Assembly: GCA_963740835.1 (NCBI GenBank)
Contig: CAVUFH010000002.1
Span: 682,001 to 746,000 of the forward strand
Origin: CAVUFH01 sp963740835
Lineage (GTDB): Bacteria > Actinomycetota > Acidimicrobiia > IMCC26256 > PALSA-610
DNA: 64,000 nucleotides
Direction of reading: 5' to 3'
Shown here: piece by piece, positions 43,378 to 52,379 of the stretch
How positions within the stretch are numbered: position 1 is the first letter of the stretch
Layout of the letters: every line of letters starts with the position of its first letter
The notes under the pieces: model-generated
What the model saw: only the letters and a program-made list of their open reading frames with translations
The model's database searches: none
What the model was told of the DNA's origin: nothing
Program-made: the position numbers and the translations under genes

Positions 43378-46300
43378 GTGGCCACCGTCCAACTCGCCGC
43401 GGTGCTGTTCTGCGATCTCGTCGGATCCACCGAGCAGCGCGTGCGTCTGGGCGACGCCGCCTTCGATGCCCGCCGGCGCGACTTCGACGCCTCGGTGATG
43501 CAGGCGGTCATCGAGCACCGCGGGGTCGTGGTGAAGTCGCTCGGCGACGGCGCCATGGCGACCTTCGACACGCCCTCGGACGCGTTCGCGGCCGGCATCG
43601 CGATCCAGCGGGCGGTCGGTACCGACGAGGCCCGCGGTCCCGGGTTCGCGGTGCGGGTGGGCGTCTCCGCGGGTGAGGTGACCGTCGAGGACGGCGACGT
43701 GTTCGGGACGCCCGTGGTCGAGGCGTCGCGGCTGTGCGGCGCGGCCGCGCCCGGCCAGGTGCTGGCGACCGCGGCCGCGGCCGGCCTGTCGCGCCACGGC
43801 CCCGCGACCCGCGCGGTGGAACCGCTCACGCTGAAGGGGTTCCCCGATCCGATCGCCGCGTTCGAGGTCGAGTGGGCCGCGGCAACCGATGCGGTCGGGC
43901 TCGGCGACCTGCTGCCCGCGCCGCTGCGCACCGTGCCGACGATCCCCTTCGTCGCCCGCCCCCAGGAGTGGGATCAGGTCGCGCGCGCCTGGGACGCGAT
44001 CCAAAACGGCGGCCGCCAGGCCGTGTTGGTCCGGGGCGAACCCGGCGCGGGCAAGACCCGGCTCGCCGCCGAGTTCGCGCGCCACGCTGCCGCACAGGGC
44101 GCCACCGTCCTCTTCGGCGCGTGCCGCGAAGGCGGGGGACCGCCGTACGGGCCCGTGACCGACGCGCTGGAGCACCTCCTCGCGCACGCTGACGATCTCG
44201 GCATCGTCGACGCCGACGCGGAACGGGCTCGCACCATGCTGCAGTCCGACCGCGACGACGACCTGAACGCGCACGACATGTCGATCGCGGGTGATCCGCG
44301 TGTCGCGCACTTCCAGGCCGTCACCGACCTCGTCGTGGACGCGGGTCGCCGGGCTCCGGTGCTGTTCGTGCTGGACGACCTCCAATGGGCGGGCCGGCCG
44401 ACGTTGCAGCTGGTGTTGCACTGGTTCCGGACCCCGTCGCCGCTGCGGGTGTGCCTGCTCGCGACACACCGCGAGACCCGAGCCGATGTCAGCGACACGT
44501 TCGACGACGCGCTGGGGGAGTTCCACCGGCTCGAGGGAATCACGCGCGTGCAGGTCACGGGCCTCGACCGCGATGGCGTCGCGCAGTTCGTCGAAGCGGC
44601 GTCCGGCGGCCGGCTGGACGCGGTACCCACCCGTGCGGTCGAGGTGCTCGCGCAACAGACCGACGGCAACCCGTTCCTCTTGGGCGAGCTGTGGCGCCAC
44701 TTCATCGAGACCGGCGCGCTCGTACGGGAGGCCGGCAGCTGGCGCGCCAGTCCCACCCTCGACGCGTTCGCGAGCCCCGAGAGCGTGCGATCGGTCGTCG
44801 GCCGTCGCATCGACCGGCTGCCGCCACCGGCCCGCGAGCTGCTCGACGTCGCGGCGGTGGCGGGCGCGACCTTCACGGTCGATCTGCTCGCCACGGTCAC
44901 GGATTCCGAGCGCGGGGCGGTGCTCGAGCGGCTGGAGCCCGCGATCGCGAGCGCGACCGTCGACGAGCTCGGGCCGGGCGCATTCGGCTTCGCGCACGCG
45001 CTCGTGTGGCGCGCGGTCTACGACCGCATGACCACCTCGCGTCGCGCCACGCTGCATCTCGAGGTCGCGCGCGCGATCGAACGGCGCACCGTCACGGATC
45101 GGACGCTCTCCGACCTCGCCCGCCACTACGCGGCCGCGGTCCCGATCGCCGATGCCGAGACCGCGGTCGAGGTGGCCGAGCGCGCCGCCGACGTCGCCAT
45201 GCGCTCGCTCGCGTTCGAAGACGCGACGGAGCTGCTGCTGCGCGTCCTTCCACTCGTGTCGGAGCCCGACGCGCGCGCCGAACTGCTCGTGCGCATCGCC
45301 GAAGGCGAGCTGCCCGCAGGCGACGCGAGCAACGCGCTCGGTCACCTGCAGGAGGCGGCGGTGATGGCGCGTGCGTGCAAACGGGGCGACCTGGTGGTGC
45401 GCGCCGCGCTCGGGTTCGAGGAAGCCAGCTGGCGGCTGGGCCTCCCCGGCAACGAGGCCGAGGCATTCGTGCGCGAGGCGTTGCCCCACGTCGGCGACGA
45501 GGCGACGCGCATCCGCGTGCTCGCGGCTCGCGGCCGCGCGCTCGCGCTGTCGGGCGACGAGAGCGCCGACAGCGTGATCGAAGCCGCGCTCGCGGCCGCG
45601 CGCGCGCTGCGCGACGACGCGCTCGAGCGCTTCACGCTCGGAACGTGGTTCACGCTGCCGTGGCAACCCGAGCGCTATCCGCTCATGCTGGAGCGGGCCT
45701 ACGAGCTGAACGAGCTGTGCGCCGGTCTCGACGACCCCCGCATGGCGATGCACGCGCAGCAGTGGCTCATCCTCTCCTTGCTGCTGAACGGCGAATTCGC
45801 CCCGGTCCGGCACGTCCTGGCCGAGCACCGGCGCATCGCGGTCCTCTCGCAGGAACCGTTCCACCTGCACCTGAGCGCTGCCGTCGCGTCGACGTTCGCG
45901 ATGATGGAAGGCCGGTTCGCCGATGCCGAGCTCCTCGCCGGCGAAGCGAGCGATCTCGCGTCCACCCTGTCAGGCGTCGATGCCTCCGGTGTCTACGGCG
46001 TGCAGATGTTCTCGTTGCGGCGCGAGCAGGGCCGCCTCGACGAGGTCCGTCCGATCGTCGAGGCGATTGCGCGGTTCGACCGTGCGCAGACATCGTGGCG
46101 GCCGGGGCTCGCGGCCGTGTACGCCGAGCTCGGGCTCATCGACGAAGCGCGCGCGGAGCTCAAGTTGCTCGTCACGCCCGGACTGCCCCGGGTTCCGCGC
46201 GACGCGATCTACCTCGCGGCGATGACGTACCTGACCGACGCGGTCGTGATCGTGGGTGATCGATCGGCAGCGTCGATGCTCTACGCCGCGCTCGAGCCGT

Positions 46301-46896
46301 ATCGCGGCACGGTCGTCGTCGTGGCTCACGTGATCGCGTGCTACGGCGCGGTCGATCGCTACCTCGGTGTACTCGCCGAGACCGCAGGCCGCTCGCGCGA
46401 CGCCGAACGGCACTACGTGCAGGCGATCGAGCTCGACGCGTCGGCGGGCGCGCCGACTTGGGTCGCCCACAGCCGCTTCCGCTACGCGAGCTTCCTCGCG
46501 CGGCAAGGTCGCCGCGACGGCCCGCGGCGCGCGTATGCCTTGCTGCAGGAAGTCGTCGTGGCCACGAGCACGATCGGGATGCCGGCGCTGGAGGCGCGCG
46601 CGCGTGAGCTCATCGCAGAGCTCGACCTGCAACCCGACATCGACGCCGCGCTCGAGAGCCGCACCGCACCGACCGGGGCGGTCGACATCGGCCCGGCGGT
46701 CACACTCACCGCACGCGAGCGGGAGATCCTCGACTGCCTCGTCGACGGCCTGAGCAACGCCGACATCGGCCGCAAGCTGCACATCAGCGCGAACACTGCG
46801 GCCAACCACGTGCGCGCGATCCTGTCGAAGACCGGTTGCGCCAACCGCACCGAGGCCGCCACGTGGGCGGTGCGCAAGGGCCTCGTCGCGAACTAG
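43378..46896 (+). CDS. Class III nucleotide cyclase / AAA ATPase / TPR / LuxR-type regulator
   Basis: This 1172-residue protein joins four modules. Residues about 1-165 are a class III cyclase domain with a metal Asp in LFCDLVGST, KSLGDGAMATF and RVGVSAGEV, so catalysis is possible. Residues about 185-480 are a STAND-type ATPase with Walker A VRGEPGAGKTRLAAEF (about 219) and Walker B VLFVLDDLQWA (about 327). A long helical TPR-like region follows to about 1090. The last 65 residues are a LuxR helix-turn-helix (LTAREREILDCLVDGLSNADIGRKLHISANTAANHVRAIL). It is probably a LAL-type transcription activator that senses a ligand. GTG 43378 lies directly after a TACCCT hexamer and palindrome. Confidence 0.88.
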   Translation: MATVQLAAVLFCDLVGSTEQRVRLGDAAFDARRRDFDASVMQAVIEHRGVVVKSLGDGAMATFDTPSDAFAAGIAIQRAVGTDEARGPGFAVRVGVSAGEVTVEDGDVFGTPVVEASRLCGAAAPGQVLATAAAAGLSRHGPATRAVEPLTLKGFPDPIAAFEVEWAAATDAVGLGDLLPAPLRTVPTIPFVARPQEWDQVARAWDAIQNGGRQAVLVRGEPGAGKTRLAAEFARHAAAQGATVLFGACREGGGPPYGPVTDALEHLLAHADDLGIVDADAERARTMLQSDRDDDLNAHDMSIAGDPRVAHFQAVTDLVVDAGRRAPVLFVLDDLQWAGRPTLQLVLHWFRTPSPLRVCLLATHRETRADVSDTFDDALGEFHRLEGITRVQVTGLDRDGVAQFVEAASGGRLDAVPTRAVEVLAQQTDGNPFLLGELWRHFIETGALVREAGSWRASPTLDAFASPESVRSVVGRRIDRLPPPARELLDVAAVAGATFTVDLLATVTDSERGAVLERLEPAIASATVDELGPGAFGFAHALVWRAVYDRMTTSRRATLHLEVARAIERRTVTDRTLSDLARHYAAAVPIADAETAVEVAERAADVAMRSLAFEDATELLLRVLPLVSEPDARAELLVRIAEGELPAGDASNALGHLQEAAVMARACKRGDLVVRAALGFEEASWRLGLPGNEAEAFVREALPHVGDEATRIRVLAARGRALALSGDESADSVIEAALAAARALRDDALERFTLGTWFTLPWQPERYPLMLERAYELNELCAGLDDPRMAMHAQQWLILSLLLNGEFAPVRHVLAEHRRIAVLSQEPFHLHLSAAVASTFAMMEGRFADAELLAGEASDLASTLSGVDASGVYGVQMFSLRREQGRLDEVRPIVEAIARFDRAQTSWRPGLAAVYAELGLIDEARAELKLLVTPGLPRVPRDAIYLAAMTYLTDAVVIVGDRSAASMLYAALEPYRGTVVVVAHVIACYGAVDRYLGVLAETAGRSRDAERHYVQAIELDASAGAPTWVAHSRFRYASFLARQGRRDGPRRAYALLQEVVVATSTIGMPALEARARELIAELDLQPDIDAALESRTAPTGAVDIGPAVTLTAREREILDCLVDGLSNADIGRKLHISANTAANHVRAILSKTGCANRTEAATWAVRKGLVAN

Positions 46897-46906
46897 ACGA
46901 CTGCGG

Positions 46907-47170
46907 TCAGGCGCTGTGGGGGAGCGCGCCGTAGGCCGGTGTCACCTCGATGACCGCGTTGGCCGGGACGTTCGCCCGCCGCGCCGCGTCGCGGATGTGG
47001 TCCGCGCTCGGTGCCTCGTAGAGGCAGTACGACTTCTTCTTGTCGGCGCTCAGGAACGAATAGATCCACCGGACACCGACGTCGTCGTTGATCGTTTCGA
47101 TCTCACGGACGCCGTCGTCCGTCAGATCCAGCTGCTCGGCAAATTCCCGCTCGATGATGAACAGCGGCAT
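46907..47170 (-). CDS. DUF4242 / SCO4226-like small protein
   Basis: This 87-residue protein (MPLFIIEREFAEQLDLT, then VRWIYSFLSADKKKSYCLYEAPSADHIRDAARRANVPANAVIEV) matches the DUF4242 family of small ferredoxin-fold proteins, one of which (SCO4226) binds nickel. The function here is unknown. ATG 47170 follows a clear GAGGAGG. The gene converges on the regulator gene, with only ten bases between the two stops. Confidence 0.8.
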   Translation of the reverse strand: MPLFIIEREFAEQLDLTDDGVREIETINDDVGVRWIYSFLSADKKKSYCLYEAPSADHIRDAARRANVPANAVIEVTPAYGALPHSA

Positions 47171-47230
47171 CGGCTGCCTCCTCGTCGGCCGACAGCGTAT
47201 GCAACCGGCGTGGGGCGCGGGTGATGTCGA

Positions 47231-47236
47231 TAACCT
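47231..47236 (+). promoter_or_regulatory. TAACCT -10 hexamer before rpe
   Basis: TAACCT ends 7 bases before the rpe GTG, with no ribosome binding site between, again suggesting a leaderless start. Confidence 0.42.
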
Positions 47237-47243
47237 CCGCGAC

Positions 47244-47906
47244 GTGAAAGTTGCTCCCTCGATCCTCGCGGCCGACTTCGCGGCCCTCGCGGCCGACATC
47301 GCGCGTGTCGAACCGGCAGCCGACCTGCTGCACGTCGACTGCATGGACGGTCATTACGTGCCGAACCTCACGATCGGACCACCGGTGGTGAAGTCGTTGC
47401 GCCCTCACACACAGCTGTTCCTCGACTGCCACCTGATGGTCGACAACCCCCAGGTGCTGCTGCAGGCCTTCGCCGATGCGGGCGCCGACGGCTGCACGGT
47501 CCACATCGAGTTGGGTGACCCACGGCCGCTGCTCGAGGAGGTCCGTGCGCTCGGGATGCGCACCGGGCTCTCGTTCGAACCCGGAACCTCGTTCGACGCG
47601 GTCGCGCCGTACCTTGCCGAGATCGACATGCTGCTCGTCATGAGCGTGCACACCGGCTTCGGCGGGCAGCCGTTCATCCCGGAGGTCCTCGAGAAGGTGC
47701 GCGTGGCCCGCCGCGTCATCGACGAGCAGGGCCTCGCGTGCGAGATCGAGATCGACGGCGGCATCAAGATCGACAACGCCCACCTCGCCGCGGAGGCCGG
47801 GGTCGACATCCTCGTCGCCGGCACCGGCATCTTCGGTGCCGACGATCCGCTCGCGGCCGCGCACGCGATCCGCGACGCGGGCGCGGCGGCCCGGGCCACC
47901 CACTGA
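47244..47906 (+). CDS. rpe: Ribulose-phosphate 3-epimerase
   Basis: This 220-residue barrel enzyme interconverts ribulose 5-phosphate and xylulose 5-phosphate. It starts KVAPSILAADFAAL and has the metal ligands HVDCMDG, DCHLMV, and the catalytic Asp in EIDGGI; MSVHTGFGGQPFIP is also present. The length is normal. GTG 47244 was chosen because it precedes the conserved start and lies 7 bases after TAACCT. Confidence 0.95.
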   Translation: MKVAPSILAADFAALAADIARVEPAADLLHVDCMDGHYVPNLTIGPPVVKSLRPHTQLFLDCHLMVDNPQVLLQAFADAGADGCTVHIELGDPRPLLEEVRALGMRTGLSFEPGTSFDAVAPYLAEIDMLLVMSVHTGFGGQPFIPEVLEKVRVARRVIDEQGLACEIEIDGGIKIDNAHLAAEAGVDILVAGTGIFGADDPLAAAHAIRDAGAAARATH

Positions 47907-47926
47907 AGGTCCGGAAAGCCGCGCTG

Positions 47927-48402
47927 ATGGACGCCAAGGTGCTGACCGTCTCCGACGGTGTCGTCGCGGGACGCGCGCCGACAAGAGCGGTGACGCGCTC
48001 GTCGCCGGGTTGGACGCCGCCGGGTTCGCCGTCGTCGAGCGGCGCATCGTCGCCGACGGTGTCGACAACGTTGCGCAGGCGTTGCGCGAGCTCACCGACG
48101 GCTTTGCCGGCCTCGTGCTCACGACCGGCGGCACCGGCTTCGGCCCCCGCGACCTCACGCCGGAAGGGACCCGCGCGGTCATCGAGCGCGAGGCGCCCGG
48201 GCTCGTCGAGGCGATCCGGCGCGCGAGCGACGACGGTGGCCGCGGCTTCGGGATGCTGTCACGGGCGGTCGCCGGTGCCTGTGGCGCGGCGTTGATCTGC
48301 AACCTGCCGGGCTCGGCCGGCGGCGCGATCGAGGGCCTCGAGGTCATGCTGCCGATCGTCCCCCACGCGCTCGACCTCCTCGCCGGCGGCCACCCCCACT
48401 GA
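47927..48402 (+). CDS. Mog/MoaB-type molybdopterin-binding protein, apparent 1-base frameshift
   Basis: The start MDAKVLTVSDGVVAG reads from ATG 47927; the rest (ADKSGDALVAGLDAAGF, LVLTTGGTGFGPRDLTPEGTR, FGMLSRAVAGACGAALICNLPGSAGGAIEGLEVMLP) is in another frame. Adding one G to the GGG at 47968-47970 restores VVAGTRADKSG and a normal protein of about 158 residues. Family members adenylylate molybdopterin or bind it in cofactor synthesis. TGGTG and NLPGS motifs are intact. It follows rpe by 20 bases. Confidence 0.8.
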
Positions 48403-48410
48403 ATTGCCGG

Positions 48411-48457
48411 TTTTGGCGACAAATGGCGACCGCTACGGTCGCCAAATGTCGCCAAAA
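48411..48457. terminator. Bidirectional terminator with T/A tracts on both sides
   Basis: Arms 48411-48432 and 48436-48457 form two stems (TTTTGGCGACA with TGTCGCCAAAA, and TGGCGACCG with CGGTCGCCA, their ends meeting at an A/A internal mismatch) and a 3-base loop. The arms begin TTTT and end AAAA, so the U tract exists in both directions. It lies between converging genes. Confidence 0.85.
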
Positions 48458-48464
48458 TCCTGTG

Positions 48465-48964
48465 CTATGCGGTGGCGCGGACCCAGGCCGCGATCGCGTG
48501 CACGTCGACCGGCTTCGTGGTGTCGACTTCGAGCAGCGGGCCACCGAGGGCGAGCGGGCCACTGTCGGTACGGCTCCACTGGTCGAACATGTCGACGCCG
48601 TACGACAGGTCGAAGTGGCACGGGTGCCGGCGCCGCGACTGGTACCGCTCGAGCGCGAAGTCGGCCGGGCACGCGCAGTGCACCTCGAGGATCGGCCCGG
48701 GCAGCGCCGCGAGCCGGTGCGCGAACGCACGGTGGAAGAAGTTGTCGAGCACCGCGGCCCGCATCTCGTCGGCCAGCCGCCAGAACGTCTCGGCGGACGC
48801 CGCGCCCAGCCGGCGTGACCACGCGAGGTCACCGTCGCCGAGCGCGTCCCAGAGCGACTCCTTGATCGAGTCCCGCGCGAGCAGCGGTAGGCCGAGCGCG
48901 CCGCGAGCGGTGCTGCGATGGTCGTCTTGCCGCTCCCCGGCAAGCCGGACACCAGGACGTACAT
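48465..48964 (-). CDS. Small P-loop kinase-like protein, apparent 1-base frameshift
   Basis: ATG 48964 starts MYVLVSGLPGSGKTTIAAPLAA, a clear Walker A motif. From LGLPLLARDSIKESLWDALGDGD to the end (VDVHAIAAWVRATA) the protein continues in another frame. One missing base within about 48896-48906 explains this. The repaired product is about 166 residues and resembles AAA_33/zeta-toxin-like kinases that phosphorylate small molecules: an acidic segment, then a PILEVHCACP strand and a FALERYQSR lid. The substrate is unknown. Confidence 0.68.
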
Positions 48965-49019
48965 CGCAACAGTCTGGCGTCCGGTCCGCCACCGGCGCTC
49001 CGCCCAAAATTGAAACACG

Positions 49020-49048
49020 TTGCAAATTTGGATTTCCGGGCATACCCT
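49020..49048 (+). promoter_or_regulatory. Promoter of the riboflavin operon
   Basis: TTGCAA (49020-49025), 17 bases, then TACCCT (49043-49048): the best sigma-70-type promoter in the window, 58 bases before the FMN riboswitch. The 384-base gap 48965-49348 holds only this promoter, the riboswitch and its expression platform. Confidence 0.75.
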
Positions 49049-49106
49049 GGCCGCGGGTACCGGTTTGTGCCGGAGCATCCAAAGCAGACGAGAAAACCGA
49101 ACAACA

Positions 49107-49260
49107 GTCCTCGGGGTTGGGTGGAAGTCCCGACCGGCGGTGACCCCGAACCGTGATCTGTGATCGCGGCCCGGGGAAGCCCGCGAACGCACGGCAGCCA
49201 GTCGTGCGCCGACCAGGTGCAAGTCCTGGGCCGACGGTCAGAGTCCGGATGGGAGAGGAC
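49107..49260 (+). ncRNA. FMN riboswitch (RFN element)
   Basis: P1 is closed by GTCCTC (49107-49112) and GAGGAC (49255-49260). Conserved RFN blocks follow in order: CGGGGTTGGGTGGAAGTCCC, GACCGGCGGTGACC, GGGAAGCCCGCGA, CAGGTGCAAGTCCTGGGCCGAC and GTCCGGATGGGAGA. It senses FMN and should shut off ribDEBAH expression. The 88 bases to ribD show no strong T run, so translational control is as likely as termination. Confidence 0.95.
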
Positions 49261-49348
49261 CACGACCACCACCACCGCCGTCGCGCGAGCGACGCGTCGG
49301 TGCCGTCGTCGTCTCTCATCGCCGCCCCGGTCACTGAACCGAGGGATC

Positions 49349-50488
49349 GTGCCCGACGACCACGTCGACACCGCCAACGAAGACGCCGAGCCGGTGCCGG
49401 CATCGCCGGCCATGCAGCGCGCGCTCGAGCTTGCGGCGGCCACTCGGCGACGCACCGCCCCGAACCCTTGGGTCGGGTGCGTGCTCGTGCGCGACGGGGT
49501 CGTCGTCGGAACGGGTGCGACGCAGCCGCCCGGCGGTGCGCACGCCGAGGTCGAAGCGCTGCGCGCCGCGGGTGATCGCGCCCGGGGCGCGACCGCGTAC
49601 GCAACCTTGGAACCGTGTGCGCACCACGGCCGCACCGGACCCTGCGCCGACGCGCTGGTCGACGCCGGGGTCGCCAGGGTCGTCGTTGCGATCGAGGACC
49701 CGGACCGCCGCGTCGCGGGCGCCGGCGTCCGGCGGCTCCGTGCCGCCGGCGTCGAGGTCGGGATCGGCGACGGTGCGCGTGCGGCGACCGTGCTGCTCGC
49801 GCCCTACCTGCACCATCGGCGCACCGGCCGTCCGTACGTGGTGGCCAAGATCGCGTCGAGCCTCGACGGCCGGGTCGCGGCGGCCGACGGCACTTCGCAG
49901 TGGATTACGTCCGCGGACGCGCGTGCGGATGCGCACGAACTGCGGGCCGACTCGCAGGCGATCGTGATCGGTTCCGGGACCGCGCTCAGTGACCGGCCTG
50001 CGCTGACCGTGCGCGGCGTGTCGGTGCCGCCGCGCCACGCGCCTCTGCGCGTGGTCCTCGACGGGCGCGGACGCGTGCCTGCCTCGGGCCCGTTGTTCGA
50101 CACCACGGTCGCCCCGACGCTCGTGGTCACCACCGAGCAAGCCGATCCCGCGTCTGTCGGCGCATGGAGTGCGGCCGGCGCCAAGGTCGCGGTCGTCGGC
50201 GCAGGCGCGCACGGCGGTGTCGATCTCGACGACACCAGCACGGTGCTCGCCCGCGAAGGTGTCCTGCAGGTCCTGGTCGAAGGGGGCGGCACACTGCTCG
50301 GCGCGGTGCTCGCCGAGCGACGCGCGTCGCGCCTCGTCGCCTACCTCGCGCCGCTCCTCCTCGGCGAGTCGGGCCGTGTCGGGTACGCGTTCCTCGGTCC
50401 GGCGACCCTCGACGGCGCCACCCGCCACGAGCTCGTCGACGTCACCCGACTCGGTCCCGACGTCCGCCTGACCTACGAGGTCGGCTGA
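49349..50488 (+). CDS. ribD: Bifunctional riboflavin deaminase/reductase RibD
   Basis: This 379-residue enzyme performs the second and third steps of riboflavin synthesis. The N-terminal deaminase has the zinc motif HAEVEAL and EPCAHHGRTGPC; the C-terminal reductase has VVAKIASSLDGRVA, WITSADARADAH and LVEGGGTLLGA. GTG 49349 follows a GAGGG site; the conserved region begins near MQRALELAAA (ATG 49414), so the first 20 residues are a variable extension. The stop overlaps ribE (TGATG). Confidence 0.93.
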   Translation: MPDDHVDTANEDAEPVPASPAMQRALELAAATRRRTAPNPWVGCVLVRDGVVVGTGATQPPGGAHAEVEALRAAGDRARGATAYATLEPCAHHGRTGPCADALVDAGVARVVVAIEDPDRRVAGAGVRRLRAAGVEVGIGDGARAATVLLAPYLHHRRTGRPYVVAKIASSLDGRVAAADGTSQWITSADARADAHELRADSQAIVIGSGTALSDRPALTVRGVSVPPRHAPLRVVLDGRGRVPASGPLFDTTVAPTLVVTTEQADPASVGAWSAAGAKVAVVGAGAHGGVDLDDTSTVLAREGVLQVLVEGGGTLLGAVLAERRASRLVAYLAPLLLGESGRVGYAFLGPATLDGATRHELVDVTRLGPDVRLTYEVG

Positions 50489-51102
50489 TGTTCACCGGCA
50501 TCGTCGAGGAGCTCGGTCGTGTGCGGGCGATCACTTCCTTCGCCGGTGGCGCGCGCCTCGCGATCGACGCCAAGCGGGTCGTCGAGGATGCGCACATCGG
50601 CGACTCGATCGCGGTGAACGGCTGTTGCCTCAGCGTCGTCGAGTGCGACGCCGACGGTTGGGCCGCTGATGCGGTCAGCGAGACGCTCGCGCGCACCAGC
50701 CTCGGCGATCTGCGCGAAGGGGATCCGGTGAACCTCGAGCGGCCGGTCCGGCTGAACGACCGGCTCGGCGGTCACCTCGTGCAGGGGCACGTGGACGGGA
50801 CGGGCACCGTGCGGGCCCGCACTTCGAACCCCGACGGCTCGACCACGATGGAGTTCGCGGCGCCGCCCGCGCTCCTGCGCTACGTCGTGCACAAGGGGTC
50901 GATCACCATCGACGGCATCAGCCTCACGGTCGCCGCCCTCGGCGACGACGGCGAGAACTTCGCCGTGGCCGTCATCCCGCACACACTCGCGGTCACGACG
51001 CTCGGTTCGGTCGAGGTCGGTGCCCGAGTGAACCTGGAAGTCGATGTCATCGCGAAGTACGTCGAACGGCTCGTGCAGCCGTTCGCAGCCAAGGAGCACT
51101 GA
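50488..51102 (+). CDS. ribE: Riboflavin synthase alpha chain
   Basis: This 204-residue trimeric enzyme dismutates two lumazines to riboflavin. It consists of two lumazine-binding repeats: the first begins MFTGIVEELGRV and includes AVNGCCLSVV, the second begins GHLVQGHVDGTG and includes GISLTVAAL. The length is standard. ATG 50488 shares bases with the ribD stop. ribBA begins four bases after the stop. Confidence 0.95.
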   Translation: MFTGIVEELGRVRAITSFAGGARLAIDAKRVVEDAHIGDSIAVNGCCLSVVECDADGWAADAVSETLARTSLGDLREGDPVNLERPVRLNDRLGGHLVQGHVDGTGTVRARTSNPDGSTTMEFAAPPALLRYVVHKGSITIDGISLTVAALGDDGENFAVAVIPHTLAVTTLGSVEVGARVNLEVDVIAKYVERLVQPFAAKEH

Positions 51103-51105
51103 ACC

Positions 51106-52347
51106 ATGTCCTTCACTCGGGTCGAAGAAGCGATCGACGCGATCACGCGCGGCGAGTTCGTCGTCGTGGTCGACGACGAAGATCGCGAGAACGAAGGCGA
51201 TCTCATCATCGCGGCCGAGAAGATGACGCCCGAGAAGATGGCGTTCATGATCCGGTACACGAGCGGAGTCATCTGCCTCCCGATGGAAGGCGCGCGGCTC
51301 GACGAACTGCAGCTCCCGTTGATGGTTGCGGGCCCCGACAACAGCGAGCAACAGCGGACCGCGTTCACGGTCTCCGTCGACGCGAAGTTCGGCACCACCA
51401 CCGGCATCTCCGCGGCCGACCGCAGTGCGACGGTGCTCACCGTGATCGATCCGTCGACCCAGGCCGAGGATCTCGCTCGCCCCGGGCACATCTTCCCGCT
51501 GCGCTACCGCGAGGGCGGCGTGCTGAAGCGCGCCGGGCACACCGAAGCCGCGATCGACCTCGCGCGCATGGCCGGCGCGTACCCGGCCGGTGTGCTCGCG
51601 GAGATCGTGAACGACGACGGCACCATGCAGCGCATGCCCGACCTCGAGGCGTTCGCGGCCGAGCACGGACTCGCGCTCGTCACCATCGCGGACCTGATCC
51701 GGTTCCGCCGGCACCGCGAGAAGCTGGTGCGCCGCGTCTCGGAAGCGCGCATCCCGACCAAGCACGGTGACTTCGCCGCGCACGTCTTCGAGTCGCTGCT
51801 CGACGGTACCGAGCACATCGCGTTCGTGCGCGGCGAGGTGGCGGGCAACGAGAACGTGCTCGTGCGTGTTCACTCCGAGTGCCTCACCGGTGACGTGTTC
51901 GGTTCGATGCGCTGCGACTGCGGCACGCAGCTCGATCTCGCGCTCGAGCGGATCGCCGCCGAGGGCCAAGGTGTCGTCGTGTACCTGCGCGGCCACGAGG
52001 GTCGCGGCATCGGCTTGGGGCACAAGCTCCGTGCCTACTCCTTGCAGGACGAAGGTCGCGACACCGTTGAAGCCAACATCGATCTCGGCTTCCCGCCGGA
52101 TTCGCGCGAGTACGGGATCGGTTCGCAGATCCTCGTCGACCTCGGCGTCACGACGATGCGGCTGATGACGAACAACCCCGCGAAGTACGGCGGGATCGAG
52201 GGCTACGGGCTCGAGATCGTCGACCGGGTCCCGCTCAACACCGAGCCGACCCTCGAGAACATCGCGTACCTGCGGGCGAAGCAACGGAAGATGGGCCACC
52301 TGCTCGATCTCGGCGACGACGAGGACGAGCAGCTCGGGACCAGCTGA
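51106..52347 (+). CDS. ribBA: Bifunctional DHBP synthase / GTP cyclohydrolase II
   Basis: This 413-residue fusion supplies both precursors of the riboflavin pathway. The DHBP synthase part (to about 200) has VVDDEDRENEGDLIIAAE and RPGHIFPLRYREGGVL. The GTP cyclohydrolase II part has RVHSECLTGDVFGSMRCDCG with three zinc cysteines, and YLRGHEGRGIGLGHKL. Catalytic residues of both halves appear intact. ATG 51106 follows AAGGAG. Confidence 0.97.
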   Translation: MSFTRVEEAIDAITRGEFVVVVDDEDRENEGDLIIAAEKMTPEKMAFMIRYTSGVICLPMEGARLDELQLPLMVAGPDNSEQQRTAFTVSVDAKFGTTTGISAADRSATVLTVIDPSTQAEDLARPGHIFPLRYREGGVLKRAGHTEAAIDLARMAGAYPAGVLAEIVNDDGTMQRMPDLEAFAAEHGLALVTIADLIRFRRHREKLVRRVSEARIPTKHGDFAAHVFESLLDGTEHIAFVRGEVAGNENVLVRVHSECLTGDVFGSMRCDCGTQLDLALERIAAEGQGVVVYLRGHEGRGIGLGHKLRAYSLQDEGRDTVEANIDLGFPPDSREYGIGSQILVDLGVTTMRLMTNNPAKYGGIEGYGLEIVDRVPLNTEPTLENIAYLRAKQRKMGHLLDLGDDEDEQLGTS

Positions 52348-52379
52348 ACCCCTGGGCCGGAGCGGCCCTCCGAGCGGAA

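Noticed and set aside
43354..45870. Long antisense frame (838 residues) opposite the cyclase/LuxR gene
   Set aside because: Its composition is low-complexity Arg/Asp/Gly/Glu typical of the reverse strand of a GC-rich gene, and it shows no domain.
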